A stretch of 23,868 nucleotides of DNA from a virus. The stretch lies in the IMG/VR virus record IMGVR_UViG_3300047549_000004, positions 1 through 23,868 of that record, one strand, 5' to 3'. Both the position numbers and the translations under genes were made by a program. Position 1 is the first letter of the stretch, and every line of letters starts with the position of its first letter. Below, in pieces: positions 1-7,877 of the stretch. The notes beneath the pieces were generated by a model, which worked only from the letters and a program-made list of their open reading frames with translations, was not told where the DNA came from and made no database searches.

Positions 1-645
1 GCCTCCCATAGCCCCGGCGTACCCAACCGCAAAAGACCCAGCAGCAGACGCGCCACCACCGCCCCCTTGGCCACCCTGGACTACAACCAGTACACGAGTT
101 ACAAGAGCCGGGAATGTCCAACTACCAGCCCCTGGAGTTGTAATACATACATTTCTACCAAGGAATCCAGTGGTCAACGAATCGACATAATTTTTTGTAG
201 CAGCGTCTTGCGGGCTGGCCGGGTCATGCATGTTACCTATGTACTGATTACCCATATTCAGCGAACCAGTTGCTGAATTCGCGCCATTGCGTAGCAGTAC
301 TTGCCCGACTGCGGCTGCGTCTGTAGCTGCCGAGCCAGTGGCCATATTAATTACTTTAAAATTTGATGTGCCATCTCCGACTGGCAGATGTCCTTGCATA
401 AAGTTACCGCCATCTCGACGGACAAAAAAATCTCCCAATATAGTATTAATATTATTTATATATGCTATTATTGAACGCAGCCATTTAACAATGGTTATGT
501 CGCGTTTTTCCAGAGCCCTAGCTTGCCTATCCGCAGCTTGCGGTGCGACTAAATCCGGTCTAACCGTACGTGATAGCGTTGGGAATTCTTCAGACGGAAG
601 ATCCTTGTTACTTACAAACGTAGGAAATTCATTAATATTTGGCAT
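1..645 (-). CDS. Tail fibre protein, N-terminal part (runs off the left edge)
   Basis: The frame from the ATG at 643-645 stays open for 215 codons to the window edge, so only the N-terminal part is present. Residues 1-75 are an alpha-rich lead-in, probably the virion-attachment part. Residues about 78-115 and 124-156 look like two tail-collar type repeats; the second contains GSLNMGNQYIGNM and DAATKNYVDS, the classic phage fibre pattern. From about residue 172 a glycine-rich domain begins (GSWTFPALVTRVLVVVQGG, then a poly-Gly stretch), as in glycine-rich receptor-binding fibres. The start lies 6 nt after the stop of the upstream gene, with GGA about 9 nt before the ATG. The role inferred is host-receptor binding at the baseplate periphery. 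The missing C-terminus would decide specificity and trimerisation. Confidence 0.82.
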   Translation of the reverse strand, partial: MPNINEFPTFVSNKDLPSEEFPTLSRTVRPDLVAPQAADRQARALEKRDITIVKWLRSIIAYINNINTILGDFFVRRDGGNFMQGHLPVGDGTSNFKVINMATGSAATDAAAVGQVLLRNGANSATGSLNMGNQYIGNMHDPASPQDAATKNYVDSLTTGFLGRNVCITTPGAGSWTFPALVTRVLVVVQGGQGGGGGASAAGSFAVGYAGAMGG

Positions 646-651
646 TACACA

Positions 652-1215
652 TCATCCACGAGAAAAAGAGAATGTGTGAGCAAACGCATAACCAACAGTC
701 AGCGTTGGCATAATTGCGATACTAAAATTTGTTTTGGCAAATACTACGCCGTTTCCAACTCTTAGTGCTTCTTCTGTTAGAGTGTTTGAAGCTAATACTG
801 TTGGTGGAATTAACCCAACGTAAGAAACTGAAGTAGCGGTTGGGTAAATGACATACACATGGGGCAACAGAACAACATTAGTGCAGCCGTTGGTATCAGT
901 GGCATTCAATGATGTTGGACTATTAGAGTTACCGATCTCCATGACTACCGGAGTAACGTCGGATTGTGTTCCAATAGTTTTACTCTGAATTATAGGCTGG
1001 TTTGTATTGGTGCCTGAGCCATAGGGTGCTCCTTTTGCCCCGCCAAGTAGTACAGCCATGCAGCTAAGCCCACCGTCAAGGATTATGTTTGACTTCTGTA
1101 AAACATAATCTGATTCACCACGTACCGACGCAGCGATACGAGAAAAATCCGGGTTATGATAGTCGCATTCGCATACTGTGATGCAGCCACGTACGGAAAA
1201 ACTATTATTTGGCAT
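652..1215 (-). CDS. Hypothetical virion protein, 187 aa, between tail-fibre genes
   Basis: I do not recognise the family. The ATG at 1213-1215 is preceded by AGGA about 8 nt upstream, and the stop lies 6 nt before the downstream fibre gene. The protein has four early cysteines (residues about 11-17 and 52) and then a Ser/Thr/Asn/Val-rich, beta-looking sequence without membrane segments or a signal peptide. A Cys pair in CITVCECDYHNPDFSR could be structural. Its position between the large 1027-aa tail protein and the collar-type fibre suggests a small virion protein, a fibre-attached adhesin or a fibre-assembly factor. That is inference from context only. Confidence 0.7.
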   Translation of the reverse strand: MPNNSFSVRGCITVCECDYHNPDFSRIAASVRGESDYVLQKSNIILDGGLSCMAVLLGGAKGAPYGSGTNTNQPIIQSKTIGTQSDVTPVVMEIGNSNSPTSLNATDTNGCTNVVLLPHVYVIYPTATSVSYVGLIPPTVLASNTLTEEALRVGNGVVFAKTNFSIAIMPTLTVGYAFAHTFSFSRG

Positions 1216-1244
1216 GACTACATCCTACTCTTAGCTGGTTTGTT

Positions 1245-1260
1245 GCAAACGCGCAGTTAT
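1245..1260. repeat. Degenerate copy of the dispersed palindrome
   Basis: The sequence gcaaacgcgcagttat equals the copy at 16336 plus its flank (gcaaacgc-tgttt-gcagttat) with the five bases tgttt missing. It lies in the 117-bp gap between the 1027-aa gene and the 187-aa gene. The left arm and the right flank are kept, so a deletion in an ancestral site is plausible. Chance similarity is possible for such a short match. Confidence 0.4.
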
Positions 1261-1332
1261 GTAAATTGGATGACTCCTAGCGTAGCCTAATTACTCGGTA
1301 TTGAGGGCTGTGACTTCAAGTAGCTAAATAGA

Positions 1333-4300
1333 CTACCACAAGCCTAAAGCTAGACCGTAACTATACGCGGTGTTATCAGTACTCGGTAATGCTTGTCTAA
1401 AATCCGTACTTTCCGACGTATTAAAACTATCCGGCGGGCTGTTAAGCCTAACCCCGTCAGAATTTATCTTGTCTGAGTATTTCCCCAAATGAAAATCAGT
1501 AGCAAAATATTTTATAGCTATGCATGCCGGTAGTACATCTGTTGTAAGTTCTCTGTTAATACGATGCCACGGGGCATTGCCGTCCGCACCAGGACCGCCG
1601 ACTAAGGAATAAGTGCCAGTATCATCTGGGTCTGTAAAATCTACGTATGTCCCATCAGCATGATTAATGTGTACGACAATTTGAGACAGTGGTAAGAATA
1701 TACCCGGTACATCGTAGGAATATGACTGAGGCAATTCAACGTAGTTAGCTGCGGCTCCACGGCAAAACCAAGGGTCAGTCTCCGCCCCGTTTGATGGTTT
1801 CTTAGCATATCTAGCAGAACTTTCCGAGGTAAGCCCGTCTACTAGGCCGAGGCCAAGACCGCTAGTGACACCAGAAACGGCGCATTGAAAATTAGTCCCT
1901 CCTGGCAGATCAGGGGCCGTTAGAATATCAAGATAATGGTACCCCTGGCCGCGAGAAGCAGTGAGAGAGACCGCAATTACTATACCGCCAGATATTGTAA
2001 ATACAGCTAGGGCACCAGACCCATTAGCAGAAACAAGTTCAAATATTTTACCATTAGCCGAATTCTGGTACCCAGAGCCACCGGTTAAACTTGTAATGGT
2101 TTCTAACGAGGCTTGTCCTCTAATCGCGCACGATAAGCCAGTTCCAACTGTCATGGCTGAAGAAGCTATTGGGGTTCCGAGATTGTCGTAAGATATGGCT
2201 GCCCCAGGGACAAGGATATCTCCCGAACGAAACTCATAACCAGGAGCTAAAGGGTCCGCGTTTACGGCAGTAACTACTCCATTAGTTACTGTTATATACC
2301 CGTACAGGGCCTTCCCGTGCCCGCCGTGCATATAACTGTACTGTCTATAAGTATCGTAGCACAGCCCGGTAGTAGGGTCTCTGTACGTGTACCCGGCTCC
2401 TCCATTGAGTACAATAATTCCCATAGGGTCTACCGCACCCGTTAATGGGGGCCTTGGAGGGGCCAGTATTTTTCTGTTATTTATTGTCTGATAGCCGTAC
2501 GACGCCCCCGGCGGCTGATAGCCGTAGTCTGTACTTACTATCGTAAGAAGAATACCAATTCCAGGAACATAATTACTTCCGGTAGACGCATTCCAAAGCG
2601 AGATAGCGTTTTGTAAGTTAGGAATATTTAGTATCGGCAAAGAATTATCTATCCATACTGGCACGGCAACGGCTTTAGCAGTTGACAATCCGGCATACGT
2701 CGGCGCAGCAATAAGATTGCTAGCTGACGGACTTGTGATAGTCGCTGTAAAAAAATATCCGGATTTAGAAACAAGTGTTATCGAAGCCTGTGTAGTTACG
2801 CCTGTAGCCCCCGGAATACTTGTGTATGGAACTGTTAAAGTTTCTCCTACATGATAACCGTAGCCAAGATATGTAAGTACAATTGACGTAACAGAGCCAC
2901 CAGAAATTATTACAGTCGCCAGAGCACCCGTGCCCGACCCCCCGGTTAAAGCTACGTTTGTGAATGACCCCGCTAACAATCCGCTTGTGGTGACGTACCC
3001 CGCCCCCGTACTGAGATTACTAGCGATTGAGACTGGGATACGAATGGTCTGCCCACATGCGAAGCTAGCGTGTCCAGACTCATTTAATATGCTGTTGACA
3101 GTTACTAAGGCACCATCGGACCCAATAGTGAATCCGATTGATACTTTATTTGTCGAATCCCATGCATAGCCGACGACACCGGCAGGAAGATATAACTGAT
3201 TATCAGCAGCATCTTTTATCAAACAATTAGGAATTCCACGAACGTCTAGGCACCGGTTATATGTTACGCCGTAAGCATAAACACTAGCTGCGTCACGGTA
3301 AACATAACTCGTGACCACCGGGGCCTCGGTCAGAGCAGGGTAGCCGCCGATATTGTACCCAGTACGTGTGGTGGAACCGGCTGCATACTCGCATGGGCCA
3401 CTTTTACTTGTGTCGTACGCAAATGTATCCGTGGTTTTTACGTATGGCATATACACGAAACGCCAACGTGTTACACCGTCATAAATTTCAAAATAATCGT
3501 CAGTGTCTGGTATTCCGCTCGGGTGGTTAGCTGCGTCTCTGCCTCCTGAAACTTCCACAACACAAACATTTGCATGTGTTATGACACCACCAGTGTAAGA
3601 AACTGGGTAACTGTTGCTCCATTTAGATATTCTTATCCCAGGAGTTGACGAGTAAGGGTCAAATTTAAGAAGCGGCAGCGTCGTGTCAGTAGCGCTAGTA
3701 GACGGCGCTAGGATTATACGGTTGGCACCGGGCGTTCCCCATATTTCAGTTGCATACCCGCTGTACCCCATCGTGCGCAGACGATCCGTTACACCAAGGC
3801 TTGTACCCTTACGTTTAGTACTAGACACGGACGTAAGTAGGCCTGCCCTTATCCTTGAAACGGGGTCTGTAGCATTTATTTCGTAGCCGTATTCGTGACC
3901 AATCTTTTTTAGCGTTGATACGTCATACGTGTAAGGAGGAGAACCGACCGTTGTAGTGGCTTGTGCGGGAACTTCAGCCGTGACAGCCGATGATTGCGCT
4001 TCAATAAATTTTGCGTCGTACTGGAATCTAGCAGACATGCTTCCGAGTAATCGCGCAATAAGTGTATAAATACCAGCGGGGTCTAATGCGGAGAAGATGG
4101 CCATTCCATCAATGGCTCTTTCGGGCATCGACTGGTAGTCCTCCCACCCATTTATATTCTCAGTGTACGGAATACTTGTTATTTTGGTTCTAAAACCAGT
4201 ACCCTGAGCTAGCCCAGCGATGTTAGTTAAACTAAAATCAAGAATGTCCCCTATTCTGTAACCGGTACCCAGAGTCACGTAAGATAAATGCGAAACAGCA

Positions 4301-4416
4301 CCACTAGTTATTGTTACAGCGGCCTCAATGCCTCTCCCCGATCCTCCGAATAAAGGTACCCTCGGGTAAACTCCATCTAAGTATCCCGACCCATTATTTG
4401 TTTCACTGTACGGCAT
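1333..4416 (-). CDS. Large modular tail-periphery protein with possible gpI-like segment, 1027 aa
   Basis: The ATG at 4414-4416 follows TAGGG by about 7 nt; the stop is TAG. Four copies of a glycine-rich beta-module are visible at residues about 9-82, 471-547, 666-767 and 772-850. Each has the form Gly-Tyr-x-Asp-Gly, then GGSGxGA, a strand with GGxVT, GYxxGD/E-L, and a closing strand. Residues about 165-230 (KKIGHEYGYEINATDPVSR, a basic stretch with KRKGTS, then MGYSGYATEIWG) recall the P2 gpI/tail-protein-I pattern, where a conserved KGT follows an arginine-rich helix. The gene order gp25-like, gp6-like, then this protein also fits gpI. The rest is Tyr/Ser/Thr-rich, beta-type sequence like fibre or baseplate-arm proteins. 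Probable role: attachment of fibres to the baseplate, or an adhesin. The gpI assignment is tentative; a virion structural protein is much surer. Confidence 0.72.
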   Translation of the reverse strand: MPYSETNNGSGYLDGVYPRVPLFGGSGRGIEAAVTITSGAVSHLSYVTLGTGYRIGDILDFSLTNIAGLAQGTGFRTKITSIPYTENINGWEDYQSMPERAIDGMAIFSALDPAGIYTLIARLLGSMSARFQYDAKFIEAQSSAVTAEVPAQATTTVGSPPYTYDVSTLKKIGHEYGYEINATDPVSRIRAGLLTSVSSTKRKGTSLGVTDRLRTMGYSGYATEIWGTPGANRIILAPSTSATDTTLPLLKFDPYSSTPGIRISKWSNSYPVSYTGGVITHANVCVVEVSGGRDAANHPSGIPDTDDYFEIYDGVTRWRFVYMPYVKTTDTFAYDTSKSGPCEYAAGSTTRTGYNIGGYPALTEAPVVTSYVYRDAASVYAYGVTYNRCLDVRGIPNCLIKDAADNQLYLPAGVVGYAWDSTNKVSIGFTIGSDGALVTVNSILNESGHASFACGQTIRIPVSIASNLSTGAGYVTTSGLLAGSFTNVALTGGSGTGALATVIISGGSVTSIVLTYLGYGYHVGETLTVPYTSIPGATGVTTQASITLVSKSGYFFTATITSPSASNLIAAPTYAGLSTAKAVAVPVWIDNSLPILNIPNLQNAISLWNASTGSNYVPGIGILLTIVSTDYGYQPPGASYGYQTINNRKILAPPRPPLTGAVDPMGIIVLNGGAGYTYRDPTTGLCYDTYRQYSYMHGGHGKALYGYITVTNGVVTAVNADPLAPGYEFRSGDILVPGAAISYDNLGTPIASSAMTVGTGLSCAIRGQASLETITSLTGGSGYQNSANGKIFELVSANGSGALAVFTISGGIVIAVSLTASRGQGYHYLDILTAPDLPGGTNFQCAVSGVTSGLGLGLVDGLTSESSARYAKKPSNGAETDPWFCRGAAANYVELPQSYSYDVPGIFLPLSQIVVHINHADGTYVDFTDPDDTGTYSLVGGPGADGNAPWHRINRELTTDVLPACIAIKYFATDFHLGKYSDKINSDGVRLNSPPDSFNTSESTDFRQALPSTDNTAYSYGLALGLW
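1867..4392 (-). repeat. Four glycine-rich beta-module copies within the 1027-aa protein
   Basis: Copies are encoded at about 4171-4392, 2776-3006, 2116-2421 and 1867-2103. They share GGSG-like turns and the G-Y-x-x-G-D/E-x-L motif with single copies in the tail sheath and in the 241-aa protein. Boundaries are estimates by eye. Confidence 0.65.
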
Positions 4417-4520
4417 GCTGGTACCCTAGTTAGCGCAGCATATATTGTTAATAAAACAAACAATGCCGGGATTACGTAAGCATCCCTTGGTGAGCACCAA
4501 CGATGCGTACACAGAAACAT
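4377..4520 (-). CDS. Possible small membrane-segment ORF, 47 aa (doubtful)
   Basis: The frame starts at the ATG at 4518-4520 and ends at a TAG at 4377-4379, overlapping the start of the 1027-aa gene by 40 nt. Residues about 15-31 (AYVIPALFVLLTIYAAL) form a hydrophobic stretch long enough to span a membrane. The only Shine-Dalgarno-like sequence is AGG very close to the ATG. The product is Cys-rich at its N-terminus and resembles nothing I know. It fills most of an otherwise empty gap but could easily be chance. Confidence 0.2.
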   Translation of the reverse strand: MFLCTHRWCSPRDAYVIPALFVLLTIYAALTRVPACRTVKQIMGRDT

Positions 4521-4619
4521 CGCCTGTCTTCATTTACCAGGCATGATTTTAGCGGGTACAATTTTAAATCCGGCAAAGGAGCGCCACGACCATGCCCAAT
4601 AGTATTCAATGAGCAGGGC
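4417..4619 (-). other. 203-bp gap with protein-like extension of the upstream frame and inverted repeats
   Basis: Apart from the doubtful 47-aa ORF there is no gene with a normal start. The frame of the 241-aa gene continues past its TAG (4620-4622) for 29 sense codons to a TGA at 4530-4532. That stretch reads like real protein (for example EYYWAWSWRSFAGFK and IVPAKIMPGK). On the plus strand, GGGAT/ATCCC arms (4468-4472 and 4482-4486) lie directly beside the near-perfect palindrome TTGGTGAGCACCAA (4487-4500). There is no U-rich tail, so I do not call a terminator. Confidence 0.5.
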
Positions 4620-5345
4620 CTAAACCCCGGCACTCACTGTATCTAGCAAGCCTACTGGAGAATTGTTAAACCACTTTTTTAATGTCCCATTAATTACGTC
4701 ATTTAATATTTCATTTTTAATTGGCGCTCTAAAAGACGTAGGCACGGTCACAGCCTGCACGGTAACACCGGTAACTGGATCTTTCAAATAGTCTGTGTGC
4801 GCGTTGCGGCCAATATAATTAACCGGGGCAATGGTACTGACTCCACCGCTTAGCATCCCGCTAGCGTCGTCAGACACAATAAAGTAAGCTCCTGGTGGTA
4901 CGTCTGGTATTGGGGTAGTAAGTGGATGCCCGGAGGAGACGGTAGCTACAGTTATAACGGCCCCGGCACCTCCCGGAATATCAGAAGGGGTTAGGTTGTT
5001 GCCCACAACATAGCCGTATCCTTGAGAAACGTACGTCGGAGTCTGCACCGCGCCACCAACAACAGAAACTGATACTCGGGCTCCGTGACCAGAGCCGCCG
5101 ACTAGCGGTACTGTGTACGTTCCGTCAGTATATCCACTACCACCGACAAAAGCTGACGTAAGAATCACACCAGCGTCATACCATTCTTTAATTTTAGCTA
5201 GCGCGATAGTTCCGTATATCACAGTAGTAAAGCTAGGGCGGATACCCGTAATACGTGTCTGATACTCCGCATCAGATGGTCGGATGCCAGCGGCCCACTT
5301 ATTATACGGCATCCCATCAACTAGTGGCATATTATTGTTAGCCAT
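4620..5345 (-). CDS. Tail-periphery protein with one glycine-rich beta-module, 241 aa
   Basis: The ATG at 5343-5345 is preceded by GAG about 8 nt upstream; the stop is TAG. Residues 1-60 form a globular lead-in (PLVDGMPYNKWAAGIRPSD, then GTIALAKIKEWYDAG). Residues about 66-137 are one copy of the GGSG beta-module (GYTDGTYTVPLVGGSGHGAR, GYVVGNNL, IPGGAGA). The C-terminal 100 residues end in a short helix (IKNEILNDVINGTLKKWF). It sits between the gp6-like wedge and the 1027-aa protein, which shares the module, so both probably belong to the same baseplate-peripheral assembly. No family recognised. The frame continues with protein-like sequence beyond the TAG, so an ancestral longer form is possible. 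Confidence 0.72.
   Translation of the reverse strand: MANNNMPLVDGMPYNKWAAGIRPSDAEYQTRITGIRPSFTTVIYGTIALAKIKEWYDAGVILTSAFVGGSGYTDGTYTVPLVGGSGHGARVSVSVVGGAVQTPTYVSQGYGYVVGNNLTPSDIPGGAGAVITVATVSSGHPLTTPIPDVPPGAYFIVSDDASGMLSGGVSTIAPVNYIGRNAHTDYLKDPVTGVTVQAVTVPTSFRAPIKNEILNDVINGTLKKWFNNSPVGLLDTVSAGV
4935..5150 (-). repeat. Glycine-rich beta-module copy in the 241-aa protein
   Basis: The module resembles the sheath copy at DNA level too. Plus-strand acgttccgtcagtata here matches acgttccgttagtata at about 18695-18711 in one base, and the flanking bases are partly alike. This suggests duplication or recombination rather than convergence. Confidence 0.6.
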
Positions 5346-5360
5346 AACCAGACTCGCTTA

Positions 5361-5375
5361 GCAAACAGTGTTTGC
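5361..5375. repeat. Dispersed 15-bp palindrome, copy A (perfect)
   Basis: gcaaacagtgtttgc has 7-bp arms around one central base. It lies in the 32-bp gap between the gp6-like gene and the 241-aa gene, 2 nt past the stop codon and 15 nt before the next ATG. The plus-strand flank is ggtta. Possible operator for a dimeric regulator; function unknown. Confidence 0.85.
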
Positions 5376-5377
5376 GG

Positions 5378-7873
5378 TTACTTGGGGGCCAGATCAAAAA
5401 CAAGGCGGCGAAGATTTATCGCACGCGGAGCCTGACTTACCAATTGCGAGTCATAGAATATCTCGCCATTGTAAAGATACGAGTCGTCGTAGTAGTTCTG
5501 CCGTGAAGCCAGCGGAGTTATGATGTCCTGCAACACCCCATATGTTAGCAGCGACCCAATTGACAGTGAACTATTTGTCGGGACTGCGGGATACAGGGGG
5601 CGACCGTCCTTAAACGGAGGCATTGAAGACGGGTAGCCAGGGATGCTATTGACCGTAGGCGGTGGGTAGGCGTCACCTGCGTACACATTGTCGTTCGTAA
5701 CACCAAATTTTACCACTTGGGTAGCACGCAAATCAGTAATAACGTCTCTGTACGTAGCTGATACAATCTGATTGGCCACCAAAGAGCTAGCAGTGAAAGT
5801 TATGTTCCAGATACCGCTATTATAGTCTATATAATTGACCGCACCATAAGACGGTGTGGTAAGAACCATTGGGCCTGAAGTAACGTATAGGATTCCGTCG
5901 CCGTTAGTATCCTGAAGAACCGTAGTATTACCGCTTGGCTGATTAACCGTTATAGTCAAAGTCCCAGGAACTACAGTCGGGTTAGCCACCGCACCAGAAA
6001 TCGTAGCACTAGTAGACGTAGCCCCGATGTTTTCCGAATCAGCTGAAGTAGCGTTATAGTCGCCGTATGCCAGCCGAGATAATTTAAAGTAGCTAACACC
6101 ATCTACCGAGTTAACGGCGTTGTAGATATCTGACGTGTAAACTGACAAACCGTCAGCATTCTGAAATACGTCAACGATAGCCGATGTAATCGCGGTTCTG
6201 ATCTGGTTTTTTGGGTACGTTGAGTCGTACTTGATAGTCTCCAAGTAAAGATCGACCCACCGCATACCGTTGACCGTAATAGCAGGACGCACAGTTATCT
6301 GATTCCGGTTACGCATAGCCTTAGCTACGTTGTAAACAGTTGAACTTGTAGCCCTGACATACCGGGAATAGTAAATCGTGCTCTGGTCAGACGAGCTAAG
6401 AGCCGTGGTAGGTGATTCAGAAGCGAACGATACGCTTTCTTTGCTCCATAGACTCAAACGAATAGTGTTAGCTACGTGTGACCCAATCCATAGATCGGGA
6501 ACAACTAGGCCGGCCCCAGCGACATTCGTTAGGGCGTCCTTGTAATCTTGGAGCGTGACGAGAGTTCCGCGAGAACGAACATACGCTGGAATATTTACAC
6601 GCAGCTCAGCAATAGTCTCACGGTCTTGACCGCCAGAAGCAGCACCAGTCGTTATTACCGCAGATACGGCTGGTGCTGCTGACGCATAATACCCCGCAAG
6701 AAACGAAGGCTTAACTGTACCGGAGAAATTTAGAGACCCTGACGCGGGAGAAAGATTGAATGCCCAAGTGCCGTTGGCATAATTTATAGAATTTGTAGAT
6801 CCGATAATATATGTTGTAACGGTACTATTAAGTAGGATCGTGAAAGTTGCGTTTGCCGTGTCTTTCAAAATCAAAGAACCATCACTGACGTTACCGGTGG
6901 GGTAAATAGTAAGCGTCAAAGATCCGGGAACTAACGGACTATTCTGAAGTATTTGAGTAAATGACTTATCCGCGCTTCCGGTATTAGTTAATGCCTGCGG
7001 TTCGCCAGATATAAACAGGGAGCCGCCAGTGTCAGCATTTACTGTGTCAGTGTTTTCAACTGGTACGGGTACCGTAGATCCGTCTACGTTAATTATCGCT
7101 TGGAGGGTACCCCTGATGGTTCCAATACCGGAGTTACCGGAGGCCCCGTTTGTTGTCCGATACGCAATTGTAATATCGCCAGAGGGGATAGCTCCAGCCA
7201 CACCGTCACCGAAAGTGAAAATTGCTTTATTGCTGCCGTCTAGGAATACTTGATATGTATTGGTTGCGGATAACTCCAGAGCGACATTATCAACTTGAGA
7301 CCACGTAACCGGAGTACCGGAGACGTTGACGGTTACTCCCCAAGACAACTCTTCAACATTCGCGTTGGTCAACGTGATAGCCATTCTTGGTTGACTGGAA
7401 GTCCTGAATATTTCCTGATACGACTTTCCCTCTTTAAGCGGTACTCGGATGTATCCCGCGCCGGGGGATATGACCGTATCTGATACGACTTCATAATTTA
7501 GGCCGTTAGCCCCGGTGATACTGCTTCCGGATTTAATTGTTCCCCCGTAAGTCGTAAGTTGACCCGGCATGCTAGTTGAACGAACGGTGACGGTGGCAGC
7601 GACAGCGGCACGAGGTTTATAGCCAACATCACGAGCTTTACGGATAGCTGAATCGTAGCGCTGTGCAGTACTCAAAAACATTTCTTGGGCAATTACATCC
7701 TGCCCAAATGAAAGAGTGTCGCCGGTCAACGCGATAAGATCAATGAGTACACTTCCAAGATTTGAAGTATTAAAATCATTCCATAGATCCGGAGCGGTTT
7801 CTTTTATAGCCCTCTGCAACTCAGCGCGGATAGTCGTGGCGTCTCTGGCCGTATAGTTGATTGTGTCGGGCAT
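5378..7873 (-). CDS. Baseplate wedge protein, T4 gp6 / P2 gpJ-like, 831 aa
   Basis: The N-terminus (INYTARDATTIRAELQRAIK, then NTSNLGSVLIDLIALTGD) and the motif FGDGVAGAIPSGDITIAYRT with G-x-x-GN at residues 220-247 are the signature of the Baseplate_J family. Residues 418-450 (ETIAELRVNIPAYVRSRGTL, then DYKDAL) are the conserved second part. This family forms the dimeric wedge that ties the baseplate together and triggers sheath contraction. At 831 aa it is longer than P2 gpJ because two similar beta-modules (residues about 313-395 and 633-710, each starting VPG(S/T)LT(L/I)T) are inserted. The ATG lies 4 nt after the stop of the gp25-like gene, so the two are probably translationally coupled. 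Confidence 0.9.
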   Translation of the reverse strand: MPDTINYTARDATTIRAELQRAIKETAPDLWNDFNTSNLGSVLIDLIALTGDTLSFGQDVIAQEMFLSTAQRYDSAIRKARDVGYKPRAAVAATVTVRSTSMPGQLTTYGGTIKSGSSITGANGLNYEVVSDTVISPGAGYIRVPLKEGKSYQEIFRTSSQPRMAITLTNANVEELSWGVTVNVSGTPVTWSQVDNVALELSATNTYQVFLDGSNKAIFTFGDGVAGAIPSGDITIAYRTTNGASGNSGIGTIRGTLQAIINVDGSTVPVPVENTDTVNADTGGSLFISGEPQALTNTGSADKSFTQILQNSPLVPGSLTLTIYPTGNVSDGSLILKDTANATFTILLNSTVTTYIIGSTNSINYANGTWAFNLSPASGSLNFSGTVKPSFLAGYYASAAPAVSAVITTGAASGGQDRETIAELRVNIPAYVRSRGTLVTLQDYKDALTNVAGAGLVVPDLWIGSHVANTIRLSLWSKESVSFASESPTTALSSSDQSTIYYSRYVRATSSTVYNVAKAMRNRNQITVRPAITVNGMRWVDLYLETIKYDSTYPKNQIRTAITSAIVDVFQNADGLSVYTSDIYNAVNSVDGVSYFKLSRLAYGDYNATSADSENIGATSTSATISGAVANPTVVPGTLTITVNQPSGNTTVLQDTNGDGILYVTSGPMVLTTPSYGAVNYIDYNSGIWNITFTASSLVANQIVSATYRDVITDLRATQVVKFGVTNDNVYAGDAYPPPTVNSIPGYPSSMPPFKDGRPLYPAVPTNSSLSIGSLLTYGVLQDIITPLASRQNYYDDSYLYNGEIFYDSQLVSQAPRAINLRRLVFDLAPK

Positions 7874-7877
7874 AGCG

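Noticed and set aside
1238-1250. GTTTG-TTG-CAAAC inverted repeat as a separate regulatory site
   Set aside because: Arms are only 5 bp and in the opposite order to the dispersed motif; it overlaps the degenerate copy at 1245 and is better explained by that.
4620-4622. Recoding of TAG as a sense codon in this phage
   Set aside because: TAG closes other well-formed genes here (1027-aa gene at 1333, 132-aa gene at 21537), and long genes do not depend on reading through it.
5361-5375. Palindrome as a PurR-type (LacI-family) operator, since the arms GCAAAC and GTTTGC are those of the E. coli PurR box
   Set aside because: In the PurR box the arms touch; here they are separated by three bases in every copy, and LacI-family half-site spacing is fixed. 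The surroundings are phage structural genes, not purine genes.
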